NCBI GenBank assembly: GCA_910577435.1
Contig: CAJTLV010000007.1
Coordinates: 56,136 to 120,135 of the forward strand
Length of the DNA stretch: 64,000 nucleotides
Origin: an uncultured Christensenella sp.
GTDB taxonomy: Bacteria > Bacillota > Clostridia > Christensenellales > Pumilibacteraceae
Direction: 5' to 3'
The notes under the pieces are model-generated. The model did not search any database. It was not told the origin of the DNA and saw only the letters and a list, made by a program, of their open reading frames with translations. Below, piece by piece: positions 1-9,414 of the stretch; the first letter of the stretch is position 1; each line of letters opens with the position of its first letter. A program made the position numbers and the translations under genes.

Positions 1-28
1 CGGCTCCGCCGGTGACAAGTATTTTCAT
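1..28 (-). CDS. NAD-dependent epimerase/dehydratase, N-terminal fragment
   Basis: Only the first nine codons lie in the window; the gene runs leftward off the edge. They read MKILVTGGA, the beta-strand plus glycine-turn opening of an extended short-chain dehydrogenase such as UDP-glucose 4-epimerase or dTDP-glucose dehydratase. An AAAGGA ribosome site sits 6 nt before the ATG on the minus strand. The exact family member cannot be decided from so few residues. Confidence 0.55.
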
Positions 29-127
29 AACGTATCCTTTTCGCCTATCGCGAGTCCTTAATATAACACTCTGAAAACTTTAAGTCAAGCGTAATCGCCG
101 TAATTATTTTCGATTCGGCATTTCGCG

Positions 128-2551
128 TTAAACAACTATATTTATAAGCCTTTCGGGAATGACTATCACCTTGCGCGGCGTTTTGCCTTCGAGAACGGCA
201 ATCACATCGGCGTTTTCCATCGCCAGCTTTTGCACGTCGGGAACGGGCAAGCCCTGCGGCAGAACGATCTTGCACTTTATTTTGGAGTTGACCTGAACGG
301 CATACTCCGTCGTCGATTTTACGAGCTTGCTTGCGTCGAACACGGGATACTTCTCGTCGAACAGCGAACGCCTGCCGCCCATCAATTCGTTGAGTTCTTC
401 GCAGAAATGCGGCGCGAGCGGCGCCATCAGCTTGACGAAAACGGTAAGCACGTGTTTGAGATACGCGGGTTTATACGCCTCGCTCGAACGGTACTTGTAC
501 ATCGCGTTGACAAGCTCCATACAACGCGCGACGGCTGTGTTGAATGCGAATGCGGGAATATCTGAACTCACTTCTTTTATGCAATAATTGAGGTCGTAAT
601 CGAGCGCGTCGTCCGTTTCGGCGTTCGCCTTCTCGTCCTTGACTTCGAATACCAACCGCTCTATCCTGTCCATAAACTTGGCGCACGACGGAATGCCGTT
701 CTCCGACCAGGGACCGCCTTCCGTGTAGTCGAACCCGAACATAAGGTACAGCCTCAATGCGTCCGAACCGTATTTTCGAATGATCGGATCGGGCGAAATC
801 ACATTTCCGCGCGACTTGCTCATTCGGTTGCCGTCAGGACCGAGTATAACGCCCTGATGCACCAGCCGCTTGAACGGCTCGTCGAAGTCGACATACCCCG
901 CGTCGTGCAGGAACTTGGTAATAAACCGCGAATACAGCAAATGACTGCACGCGTGTTCCGCGCCGCCGACATAGCAATCGACGGGCAGGAGTGCATTTAT
1001 AAGCTTTTCATCGAACGGCTTTTTATCGTTGTGCGCATCCGGATAGCGCAGATAATACCACGACGAACACACGAATGTATCGAGCGTATCGGTCTCCCGC
1101 CGAGCCGGTTTTCCGCATTTCGGACAAACGGTTTCGACGAATTCGTTGCAACGCGCGAGCGGCGATTTGCCGTCGGGCGTGAAGTTCACGTCGTAAGGCA
1201 GAGCGACGGGCAGATCCTTTTCGGGAACAGGTACTGCGCCGCAATGCTCGCAGTATATCATCGGTATGGGCGCGCCCCAATAGCGTTGACGGGAAACCGA
1301 CCAGTCGCGCATACGGTAGTTGATCTTTTTACCGCCGAGACCGAGCTTTTCGAGTTCGTCAAGCACGGCGGCTTTGCCGTCGGCGCTACTCATTCCGTCA
1401 AACTTGCCGCTGTTCACCATAACGCCGTATTCGGTGTACGGAAGCTCGTCCGATTCGCCCGCTTTTGCCGCTTTGACGACGCGCTTGATCGAAAGTCCGT
1501 TCTTCTTCGCGAAAGCGTAGTCGCGCGTATCGTGCGCCGCAACGCCCATTACCGCGCCGGTGCCGTAAGTGGCGAGGCAGTAGTCGGCAATATAAACGGG
1601 AACTTTTTCGCCGTTGACGGGGTTAATGCAGTATGCGCCGACAAACACGCCCGTCTTGTCTTTGGCGGTCGACGTGCGCTCTATCTCGCTGCGCTTGGAC
1701 GCCTCGACGATGTACTTATCGACGGCGGGTTTGCATTCTGGCGTCGTTATCGCCGACACGTAGCGATGTTCGGGTGCAAGCACGACGTAGCTCACGCCGA
1801 ACAGAGTATCTGCGCGCGTCGTAAAAACGGTGATGTCTTTAATGTCCCCAACCGGCTTTTCGAGCTTGAAAACGACCTCGCCGCCGACCGATTTACCTAT
1901 CCAGTTGCGCTGCATCGTCTTGGTCTTTTCGGGCCAATCGAGTTTATCAAGCCCCGCAAGCAATTTTTCGGCGTAGTCCGTTATTTTGAAAAACCACTGC
2001 GTCATTTCCTTGCGAACGACTTCGGTCTTGCACCTTTCGCACTTTCCGTCGACGACCTGCTCGTTGGCTATTACCGTCTGACAAGACGGACAATAATTTA
2101 CGGGCGCTTTTTTCTGATAGCATAGCCCGTGCTTATAGAGTTGCAGGAACAGCCACTGCGTCCATTTATAATAATCGGGCGCGCAAGTGCGGAACTCGTG
2201 CGACCAGTCGAACATTATGCCCATCTCTTTGAGCTGACGCTCCATCGTCTCTATGTTCGCGTCCGTCGAATCTTTGGGATGAATGCCCGTTTTTATAGCG
2301 TAGTTTTCGGCGGGAAGTCCGAACGCGTCGAACCCCATCGGCTGAAACACGTTCTTACCGTTCATACGCATAAACCGCGCATAGCTGTCGGTCACGCCGT
2401 AGTTGTACCAATGCCCGACGTGAAGTTTCGCACCCGACGGGTACGGCAGCATTTCCAATACATAATGCTTGTCGCCGCCGAACTTAAAATCGTTCGTGCC
2501 ATTCTCCGCCCAGCGCGTGCGCCACTTTTTTTCGATCTCTGTATGATCCAT
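128..2551 (-). CDS. leuS: Leucyl-tRNA synthetase
   Basis: Cytoplasmic class Ia enzyme charging tRNA-Leu with leucine using ATP. The 807-residue product has the HIGH signature as HVGH at residues 44-47, a zinc-binding pair of CxxC motifs (CPSC and CERC), the CP1 editing insertion with a TTRADT segment, and KMSKS as RMSKS followed by RGNV near residue 580. Length is normal for bacterial LeuRS. The ATG at 2551 is preferred, with GGTGAC upstream, over an in-frame TTG 36 nt further upstream. It is the last gene of an alaS-metG-leuS operon, 54 nt behind metG. No T-box leader is visible. Confidence 0.96.
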   Translation of the reverse strand: MDHTEIEKKWRTRWAENGTNDFKFGGDKHYVLEMLPYPSGAKLHVGHWYNYGVTDSYARFMRMNGKNVFQPMGFDAFGLPAENYAIKTGIHPKDSTDANIETMERQLKEMGIMFDWSHEFRTCAPDYYKWTQWLFLQLYKHGLCYQKKAPVNYCPSCQTVIANEQVVDGKCERCKTEVVRKEMTQWFFKITDYAEKLLAGLDKLDWPEKTKTMQRNWIGKSVGGEVVFKLEKPVGDIKDITVFTTRADTLFGVSYVVLAPEHRYVSAITTPECKPAVDKYIVEASKRSEIERTSTAKDKTGVFVGAYCINPVNGEKVPVYIADYCLATYGTGAVMGVAAHDTRDYAFAKKNGLSIKRVVKAAKAGESDELPYTEYGVMVNSGKFDGMSSADGKAAVLDELEKLGLGGKKINYRMRDWSVSRQRYWGAPIPMIYCEHCGAVPVPEKDLPVALPYDVNFTPDGKSPLARCNEFVETVCPKCGKPARRETDTLDTFVCSSWYYLRYPDAHNDKKPFDEKLINALLPVDCYVGGAEHACSHLLYSRFITKFLHDAGYVDFDEPFKRLVHQGVILGPDGNRMSKSRGNVISPDPIIRKYGSDALRLYLMFGFDYTEGGPWSENGIPSCAKFMDRIERLVFEVKDEKANAETDDALDYDLNYCIKEVSSDIPAFAFNTAVARCMELVNAMYKYRSSEAYKPAYLKHVLTVFVKLMAPLAPHFCEELNELMGGRRSLFDEKYPVFDASKLVKSTTEYAVQVNSKIKCKIVLPQGLPVPDVQKLAMENADVIAVLEGKTPRKVIVIPERLINIVV

Positions 2552-2605
2552 AATTGTCACCGTGTTCGGCGTATCGAACGCCGCCAAAAAAATTTTATTT
2601 ATATC

Positions 2606-4567
2606 TTATGCGCCGTACTGCCACGCAGGACGTGTAAAAAAGTCCGTTTTCGGTTCGAGGAATTTAAGTTTGTGCGCTCCGCCCACAAGCTCGCCGATCG
2701 ACTTGAATATATTATCCCAAGAATATAACTGTGCGCTTGTCAGTCCAAAATACTCCCTGACCTTTTCGGTCGACAGCGGCGCGATCGGGTGTGCCAGCGC
2801 CGTCGCCGTCTTGATTAGGTGAAGCCCGTCGATTATCGTTTGCCTAAACTCCGCATTGTCGAAGTCCTTCTGCAACGCGCTCATTCGTTCCGACAGCGTT
2901 TTATTGATGTACTTGAAAAATTCTTCGAGTTCGATCGTAACGTCGGAAAACTCGAATCTGTACATACGGTTTTCGTAGCTTACGATCGTGTTCTCGCATT
3001 TTTGCAAGATCTCATCGGACACCGAACCTTCGGGCATCGTCTGTTCGCCGCCGTTGTATTTTTGGAACGAATAAAACAGCGTGCGCACCGCGCGGTTGAG
3101 AAAGTTGGTAAACATCGACCACTCTTTGTAGACGGGGTCGCCTTGATTGGTCTGCACGGGATTATAAGGCTTGGGCTGGAACGGAACGCTCGCGTTGCCG
3201 AGATTCAATCCGAAAAAATGCGCGCGCAGCTGTTCCGCCGAATAATGCGTCAAAAGCTCTTGAGCCATCGGCGGCTTTATCTTGCCGCTGCTGCTAGCTT
3301 TCGAATTAAAGAACAGAATGTGCTTATTCGGCACTATCGTGGGCATTTTGATATTCCACTCGCCGTCGCAGTTCAACGCCTCGAACAGCGCGCCCTCCGC
3401 AAGCGCATAGAAATAGATATTATCCTCGCCGATAAACTGATAGACTTTCGCATTGTCGTCACACCACCAATCGCGCCACTGCTCCTTGCTTTTTCCGGAG
3501 CTTTCCAGATAAGCCCGAGTGAACGAGATAGGCGCCCACAGCGACTCCGGCCACACCCAAAACGTCAGATCGGTCATTCCCTCCGTATCGGGGATTTTTA
3601 CACCCCACTCGATATTGCCGGAAATGCGGAACGGTACGAGCGTTTTGCCGGTCCGAAACCGAATGCCCTTTTCGGCGAGCAAGTTCACTGCGGCTTCGCG
3701 GTCGACAAGCCTGTCGAATTCGACTCTGCAATTCTTTTTCTGTTCGTCGACCTCGCAAACGTATTTAAGTCCGGAGTCTGCCAAAACGCTCTGCAACGCC
3801 GCTACGTTTTCGGTTTTGGCGTAAAGCGTCGGTTTTGTCAGCGACTCGTTGCACACGTTAGTCAAAAATGCGCGCACCTGCGGATCGGATTCCCACTTTT
3901 GCATAAGCGTTTTCAGGTACGGCGCGAATTTCTCTATATCCAAGTACCAGTTTTTGACTTCTTTAAGTACCGGCGGTTTGCCCGAAAGCGTACTGATCGG
4001 CGCGATCAATTCTTCGGGAAAGTACTGATGACCGAGCGAACATTCGTCGGCATACGCCTGTTCGGACTTACAGCCGTTTATAGGACATCTGCCGACGACC
4101 TGTCTTCCGTTAAGATACGTGCCGCGCTCCTCGTCGTAAAACTGCTTGGTGGAAAGCACGGACAGCGCGCCGCTTTGCAACAGCTTTCGAAACACCTCGC
4201 GCGAAAATTCGGCGTGCGCCTCGCCGCCTATTCCGAAAGCGGACGCACCGAATAGCGACAAACCTATAAGATAGTTTTCAAGCGTGTCGCGCTGACTGTC
4301 GTGGTTCTTTTTGACAAAATCTATAATCGAGCCGCGTTCCTCGCCCGAATCTTTCAACGTGCGGTATTTTTCCACTATGGGCGAGCCGTAGCAATCCGTG
4401 CCGGACACGAAAATAACATTTTCCTCGCCTATTCTGTCCTTCATAAAACGTGCAAATACGTCGGCGTGAACAAACACCCCGCCGATATGCCCGAAATGCA
4501 ATTCCTTACTGCCGTAAGGCATACCGCCCGTTATAACAACACGCTTGGGAAAATTCGGCCTTTCCAT
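2606..4567 (-). CDS. metG: Methionyl-tRNA synthetase-like class I ligase
   Basis: 653 residues resembling methionyl-tRNA synthetase. The Rossmann start VVITGGMPYG leads into an HFGHIGG version of HIGH (residues 24-30). A zinc-knuckle-like region (CPINGC ... CSLGH) and a C-terminal helical anticodon domain follow. The KMSKS loop position holds SKASSSGK, so the usual signature is degenerate. The ATG is preceded by AGGTGG. It lies 27 nt after alaS and 54 nt before leuS on the same strand, which fits a tRNA-charging operon. Because of the divergent loop it may be a paralogue beside a canonical metG elsewhere; function as the sole MetRS is an inference. Confidence 0.72.
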   Translation of the reverse strand: MERPNFPKRVVITGGMPYGSKELHFGHIGGVFVHADVFARFMKDRIGEENVIFVSGTDCYGSPIVEKYRTLKDSGEERGSIIDFVKKNHDSQRDTLENYLIGLSLFGASAFGIGGEAHAEFSREVFRKLLQSGALSVLSTKQFYDEERGTYLNGRQVVGRCPINGCKSEQAYADECSLGHQYFPEELIAPISTLSGKPPVLKEVKNWYLDIEKFAPYLKTLMQKWESDPQVRAFLTNVCNESLTKPTLYAKTENVAALQSVLADSGLKYVCEVDEQKKNCRVEFDRLVDREAAVNLLAEKGIRFRTGKTLVPFRISGNIEWGVKIPDTEGMTDLTFWVWPESLWAPISFTRAYLESSGKSKEQWRDWWCDDNAKVYQFIGEDNIYFYALAEGALFEALNCDGEWNIKMPTIVPNKHILFFNSKASSSGKIKPPMAQELLTHYSAEQLRAHFFGLNLGNASVPFQPKPYNPVQTNQGDPVYKEWSMFTNFLNRAVRTLFYSFQKYNGGEQTMPEGSVSDEILQKCENTIVSYENRMYRFEFSDVTIELEEFFKYINKTLSERMSALQKDFDNAEFRQTIIDGLHLIKTATALAHPIAPLSTEKVREYFGLTSAQLYSWDNIFKSIGELVGGAHKLKFLEPKTDFFTRPAWQYGA

Positions 4568-4594
4568 AAACTTCCACCTCTTATCGATCGGCCC

Positions 4595-6372
4595 TTATTC
4601 GAGTACCGCTTTTATACGTCTCACGCCCGCCGAACTCGACTGTTCCTTTACTATTCTGAAATGTCCGAGTTCGCCCGTGCGCGCCGCGTGCGGTCCGCCG
4701 CATATCTCCTTGCTGAACTCGCCCATCGTGTACACCTTGACTTTCTCGCCGTACTTGGACGCGAAAAGTCCGACTGCGCCCGCCGCCTTTGCCTCGTCGA
4801 CCGTCATTTCTTCACAGGTCACGGGAACGTCCGCTTTGATCGCGGCGTTCACTTTATCCTCGACGGCTTTTACCTCTTCGGGCGTCATCGCACGTCCGAA
4901 CGAAAAATCGAACCGCAACCGTTCCGGCGTTATATTCGAGCCGCGCTGATTAACGCTATCGTCGTTAAGAACTTCTTTGAGCGCGCGATGCATAAGATGC
5001 GTCGCGGTGTGAAGCCTTGCGGTAAGCTCGCCCGTATCGGCAAGTCCGCCTTTGAACCGCTGTTCCGCGCCCGCGTGCGAAAGATTGCGGTGTTCCTCGA
5101 ACCGCGCGTTGAACCCGTCTATATCCACTTTGAACCCGCGCTCTTTCGCCATCTCGACGGTCATTTCGAGCGGGAAACCGTAAGTGTCGTACAGTCGGAA
5201 CGCCGACTTGCCGTTTATCGTATCGCCCTGAATATATTTACACAGCTTTTCGAATTCTTTAATGCCGTTTTCGAGCGTACGCGAAAACCGCTCCTGCTCT
5301 TCGTCGATCTCGTGGATTATCTTATCCCGCGCGATTACGAGTTCGGGATAAACGTCCTTATAAACATCGACGACGACGTCGGCGATCTTAGAGTAATCGC
5401 CCGCTTTGAGTCCGATACCGGATCCGAACCTTATCGCGCGGCGAAGCAGCCTGCGCAGGATATAACCCTGATCGACGTTGGACGGCGTAACGCCGCGCTC
5501 GTCGCCTATTATGAACGTGGATGTCCGTATATGGTCGGCGACGACGCGCACCGCTTTGAGCGATTCGTCGGTATCGGCGGCAGACCCGGACAGCTCTTTT
5601 ATCTTATTTACGATGGGTACAAACACGTCGGTGTCGTACACCGACTTCAAGCCCTGAACGTTCATAAGCGCGCGTTCCAGTCCCATACCCGTGTCGACAT
5701 TCTTTTGCGCGAGCGGACTGAACGTGCCGTCGGCGTTCTTATTGAACTGCATAAACACGTCGTTCCACACCTCGACATACTTACCGCAGTCGCAGGCGGG
5801 CGAACATTTTTTTCCGCACTTGGGTTTGCCCGTATCGAAGAACATCTCCGTATCCGGTCCGCACGGACCGGTCTGCCCCGCAGGTCCCCACCAGTTGTGT
5901 TTCTTGCCGAGATAATAAATATTCTCTTGCTTAATGCCGCATTTTTTCCACAGTTCGGCTGTCTCATCGTCGCGCGGCAGTCGCCGTCGCCCTCGAAAAC
6001 GGTCACGGCGAGCCTGTCCGACGGTATGCCGAGTTCTTTCGTAAGGAACTCGTAACTCCACGCAACCATTTCTTTTTTGAAATAATCGCCCAAGCTCCAA
6101 TTGCCGAGCATCTCGAAAAACGTGCAGTGCGCCGCGTCGCCCACCTCATCTATGTCGCCCGTACGCACGCATTTTTGCGCGTCGCACAGTCTTTTGCCGG
6201 CAGGGTGCGGCTGACCCAAAAGATAAGGTACGAGCGGATGCATACCCGCCGTCGTGAATAGCACCGTAGGGTCGTTTTCGGGAATAAGCGACGCGGACGA
6301 AATCGGTTTATGTCCGCGTTTCTCGAAGAAATTCATCCATTTTTTGCGAAGCTCGTCGCCTGTAAGTTTCAT
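4595..6372 (-). CDS. alaS: Alanyl-tRNA synthetase, frameshifted, lacking C-Ala domain
   Basis: Charges tRNA-Ala. Two overlapping frames together encode one protein of about 592 residues. The first runs from ATG 6372 (AGGAGT ribosome site) through the class II catalytic core to VFEGDGDC. The second resumes with RDDETAELWKKCG and continues to the editing domain with HTATH and CGGPH. The shift needs one extra G at 5976-5977 on the plus strand, restoring C-P-R-D-D. The product stops right after RRIKAVLE, so the C-terminal oligomerisation/C-Ala domain of usual ~870-residue enzymes is absent. First gene of the alaS-metG-leuS operon. A sequencing or assembly indel is the likeliest cause of the break, because the gene is essential. 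Confidence 0.85.
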
Positions 6373-6401
6373 ATCGACACTCCTAAAAATATTTCGTCGA
6401 T

Positions 6402-6431
6402 ATTTTAACATATTAGCGCGAGTAATGTCAA
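6402..6431 (-). promoter_or_regulatory. Promoter of the alaS operon
   Basis: Minus-strand TTGACA (6426-6431) and TAAAAT (6402-6407) separated by 18 nt, about 30 nt upstream of the alaS ATG. No T-box or other structured leader fits in the remaining space. Confidence 0.6.
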
Positions 6432-6449
6432 ATCAATCTTAACGCGTAA

Positions 6450-8354
6450 TTACGCCTTGCGAACACTCATACATCTCATAGCGTTCAATATCGCAAGCAC
6501 CGCCACGCCTACGTCGCCGAACACCGCTATCCACATATTCGCAATGCCGAACGCCGAAAGTATAAGGATGGCAACTTTGACGACAAGCGAAAATGCGATG
6601 TTTTGAAAAACGATACCCATAGTCTTTTTGGCAATGCGTTTGGCGAGCGGTAAGCCGTGCAAGTCATCCTGCATCAGAACTATGTCGGACGCTTCTATCG
6701 CCGCGTCGCTTCCCACTCCGCCCATAGCTATACCGACGTCCGACCTCATAAGCACGGGCGCGTCGTTTATTCCGTCGCCGACGAAGCACAACACGTCTTT
6801 CGCCCTTTTCGCTTGAAGCATATTTTCAACTTCTTCCACTTTGTTCTGAGGCATAAGCGATGCTTTATATCCGGTGAGACCGAGTTCGCTCGCCACACTG
6901 CCCGCGATCGCTTCATTGTCTCCCGTGAGCATAACCGTCTTGCACCCCATTCCGTTGAGCTTGCCGACGACTTCTTTCGACTCCGGTTTCACCTCGTCGG
7001 ATATGAGAACGGAGCCGACAAAACTCCCGTTATGCGCAACATATACGACCGTGCCGATACCGTTCGCGGCGGTGAAATCTATCCCGTTATTTCTCATCAG
7101 CTTATCGTTGCCGCAAAGAATAACGTCGTTGCCCTGCCGCGCGATAACGCCCTCGCCTGCGACGTTGGTAAGCGTGTATCCGCTCTCGATATCCTTCCCG
7201 TAACTCGAAACGATCGACCGCGCTATGGGGTGATTCGAGTTCTGTTCGGCGATAGCCGCAAGACGCAGTATCTCGTCCGCATCGCTTGCGGGCGCTATTT
7301 CCGACACTGCGAAATTGCCTTTTGTGAGCGTGCCTGTTTTGTCGAATACGAATATGTTCGCACCGTTGAATTTTTCGAGATAGTTCGAACCTTTTATAAG
7401 TATACCCTGCTTCGACGCCGCGCCCAGCCCCGCAAAGAACGACAAAGGAATGGAAATGACGAGCGCACACGGACAAGACACGACCAAAAAGCTGAGCGCT
7501 CTATATATCCACGTCGACCAGTCCGACGTGACGAGAGACGGCACGATAGCGAGGATGATCGCAATCGCAACGACTGTCGGCGTGTAAAACTTGGCGAACT
7601 TCGTGATGAAGTTTTCTGCTTTGGATTTTTGCGACGACGCGTTTTCGACAAGATCGAGTATCTTGGAAACGGTGCTGTCGTAAAACTCTTTCTCCACGCG
7701 CACTTCGATCTGCGACGTCAAATTGACGCAGCCGCTTATTACTTCCTCTCCGCACCCGACGTCGCGCGGCAACGATTCGCCCGTAAGCGCTTTCGTATCG
7801 AGCGTGGAAGCGCCGCTTATGACAACTCCGTCGAGCGGGATCTTCTCTCCGGGATTAACGACTATAACTTCGTCGATCTTCACTTCGCTCGGATCGACGG
7901 TTTGCACCCCTCCGCCGCGCTTTACGTTCGCATAGTCGGGACGAATGTCCATAAGCGACGAAATAGACTTTCGCGACTTACCCGTCGCATATGACTGGAA
8001 CCACTCGCCGACCTGATAAAACAGCAGAACCGCGCACGCCTCGTCGAAACCCTCGATCTCCTGTCCGGTAACTCCTCTGTAAATCGCTAAGGCGAACGCG
8101 CCGAGCGTCGCGACGCACATAAGGAAGTTTTCGTCGAACACCTGTCCGTGCGCGATATTGCGCACCGCTTTCCACAGTACGTCGTACCCTATGGCAAAGT
8201 ACACGACGAGATACAGCGCAAACGGGAACAACCACCCGTATTTACTTTCGAAAACGCCGTCGAGTCCGATTATTTTATCGACAGTAAAGATGACGATGAA
8301 AGCGCCGAGCGCACAGAGTATCCGTATTAAATTTTTCTTTTCTTTTCTACTCAT
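6450..8354 (-). CDS. Heavy-metal-translocating P-type ATPase (CadA/ZntA-like)
   Basis: P1B-type ATPase that exports soft metal ions across the cytoplasmic membrane. The 634 residues show paired N-terminal membrane helices, TGES (191-194), the transport motif CPC (294-296), the phosphorylation motif DKTGTLT (338-344), the SNHP motif, and GDGINDAP. There is no N-terminal HMA domain; the separate HMA gene just upstream supplies one. CPC, together with the CadC-type repressor in the operon, favours Zn/Cd/Pb export over copper, but the metal is inferred. The ATG has no clear ribosome site, so translation may be coupled to the HMA gene 33 nt upstream. Confidence 0.93.
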   Translation of the reverse strand: MSRKEKKNLIRILCALGAFIVIFTVDKIIGLDGVFESKYGWLFPFALYLVVYFAIGYDVLWKAVRNIAHGQVFDENFLMCVATLGAFALAIYRGVTGQEIEGFDEACAVLLFYQVGEWFQSYATGKSRKSISSLMDIRPDYANVKRGGGVQTVDPSEVKIDEVIVVNPGEKIPLDGVVISGASTLDTKALTGESLPRDVGCGEEVISGCVNLTSQIEVRVEKEFYDSTVSKILDLVENASSQKSKAENFITKFAKFYTPTVVAIAIILAIVPSLVTSDWSTWIYRALSFLVVSCPCALVISIPLSFFAGLGAASKQGILIKGSNYLEKFNGANIFVFDKTGTLTKGNFAVSEIAPASDADEILRLAAIAEQNSNHPIARSIVSSYGKDIESGYTLTNVAGEGVIARQGNDVILCGNDKLMRNNGIDFTAANGIGTVVYVAHNGSFVGSVLISDEVKPESKEVVGKLNGMGCKTVMLTGDNEAIAGSVASELGLTGYKASLMPQNKVEEVENMLQAKRAKDVLCFVGDGINDAPVLMRSDVGIAMGGVGSDAAIEASDIVLMQDDLHGLPLAKRIAKKTMGIVFQNIAFSLVVKVAILILSAFGIANMWIAVFGDVGVAVLAILNAMRCMSVRKA

Positions 8355-8387
8355 TATCGCATTTTCAAAGCGTAAACCGCCGATCGA

Positions 8388-8606
8388 TCAAAGTATAATC
8401 CTGCAATCGGGTTCTACCTTTTTGCACGTTTTCACAACCTCTTTCATTATGCCGTCGAATCTCGCGTCATCGGCTTCGACCGTCAGTCTCTGCCCCATAA
8501 AATTGACGCGAGCGGCGGTAACGCCGTCGATTTTGGCGATTGCCCGCTCCATCTTCGCGGCGCAGTTCGCGCAGTCGAGATCTTCCATCTTGAAAGTCTT
8601 AGTCAT
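8388..8606 (-). CDS. Standalone HMA heavy-metal-binding protein
   Basis: A 72-residue cytoplasmic ferredoxin-like HMA domain with the metal site DCANC at residues 11-15. It resembles CopZ-type chaperones and the N-terminal domains of P1B ATPases. The ATG is preceded by AAGGAG. It sits between the ArsR repressor and the ATPase, and the ATPase itself lacks this domain. The natural reading is a split pump in which this protein delivers metal to the transporter. Confidence 0.9.
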   Translation of the reverse strand: MTKTFKMEDLDCANCAAKMERAIAKIDGVTAARVNFMGQRLTVEADDARFDGIMKEVVKTCKKVEPDCRIIL

Positions 8607-8663
8607 AATATGTATCTCCTTATATTGTTCGATTATCGGCGAGCGTCCCCGCAAGTCCGATTT

Positions 8664-9062
8664 TTACAGTTCTTTTACGTGTTCGAGCGCCGTCTCGAAT
8701 ATGCGCCCGATATGCTCGTCGTCTAGCGAGTAATATATCTCCTTGCCCACACGCCGCGTCTTGACGAGCTTGGACTGACGCAGTATGCGCAATTGGTGCG
8801 ACACCGCAGAAGTCGTCATATTGAGAATGGACGAAATGCAGCACACGCACATCTCGGAAGCCGCAAGCGCCGCAAGTATCTTGGTGCGCGTCGAATCGCC
8901 GAACACCTTGAAAAGCTCCGCCATATCGACAAGCAGATCCTCGTCGGGCATTATCGCCTTGACTTTCTCGACAGTCCGCAAATGCTCGTCGATCTCTTCC
9001 GCCTCGTCGGGCAACCCGCCGCCCCCGCCGCCGTAACACATCGACATAGGTATATGTAACAT
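8664..9062 (-). CDS. ArsR/SmtB-family metal-sensing repressor (CadC-like)
   Basis: 132-residue winged-helix repressor. The helix alpha3 metal motif appears as MCVCC (71-75), the DNA helix as TTSAVSHQLRILRQSKLV, and a C-terminal DDEH ... LEHVKE pattern matches the alpha5 zinc site, so both sensing sites seem present. The N-terminus is odd: MCY followed by six glycines. A strong AGGAGG site precedes the ATG. It heads the operon with the HMA protein and metal ATPase and is expected to release the upstream operator when metal binds. Confidence 0.93.
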   Translation of the reverse strand: MLHIPMSMCYGGGGGGLPDEAEEIDEHLRTVEKVKAIMPDEDLLVDMAELFKVFGDSTRTKILAALAASEMCVCCISSILNMTTSAVSHQLRILRQSKLVKTRRVGKEIYYSLDDEHIGRIFETALEHVKEL

Positions 9063-9095
9063 AGCCGCCTCCTACCGCGCAAAACTTGCAAACGT

Positions 9096-9119
9096 TTGAA
9101 CATATATTCAATTGTTCAA
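9096..9119. promoter_or_regulatory. Candidate ArsR/SmtB operator
   Basis: Inverted repeat TTGAACA (9096-9102) and TGTTCAA (9113-9119) with a 10-nt centre containing a further ATTCAA half-site, 34 nt upstream of the repressor start. The TGAACA/TGTTCA arms resemble known SmtB-family operators, consistent with autoregulation. The rest of the 350-nt gap up to 9414 is AT-rich and shows no gene. Confidence 0.6.
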
Positions 9120-9414
9120 TATCAGTATATGCCGTCAAAGCCGATATGTCAAGCGTTTTTCGCAAAAAAACAAAAAAAATCTGCGCGGAGAGCGACCGAG
9201 ATCAAATGATAAAGTCGCAAGAAATAAAGGTCTTATAGGTAAAACAACTCTGCAAATTTTCCGATTACCCTTTTTGAAAGAGACGATAAATAGGACTTAT
9301 AAAAAGAAAGTATGTAATAGATTACTCATTAGCGTAAATAATGAGTAGCCGTTAAATTAAAATATTCGTTGCGATCGCAAAGTTAATTCTATATATCGGG
9401 ATATTTCGGCGATC

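Noticed and set aside
9112..9348. 78-codon plus-strand frame downstream of the ArsR operator
   Set aside because: No ribosome site; lysine/asparagine-rich random-looking translation in an AT-rich gap.
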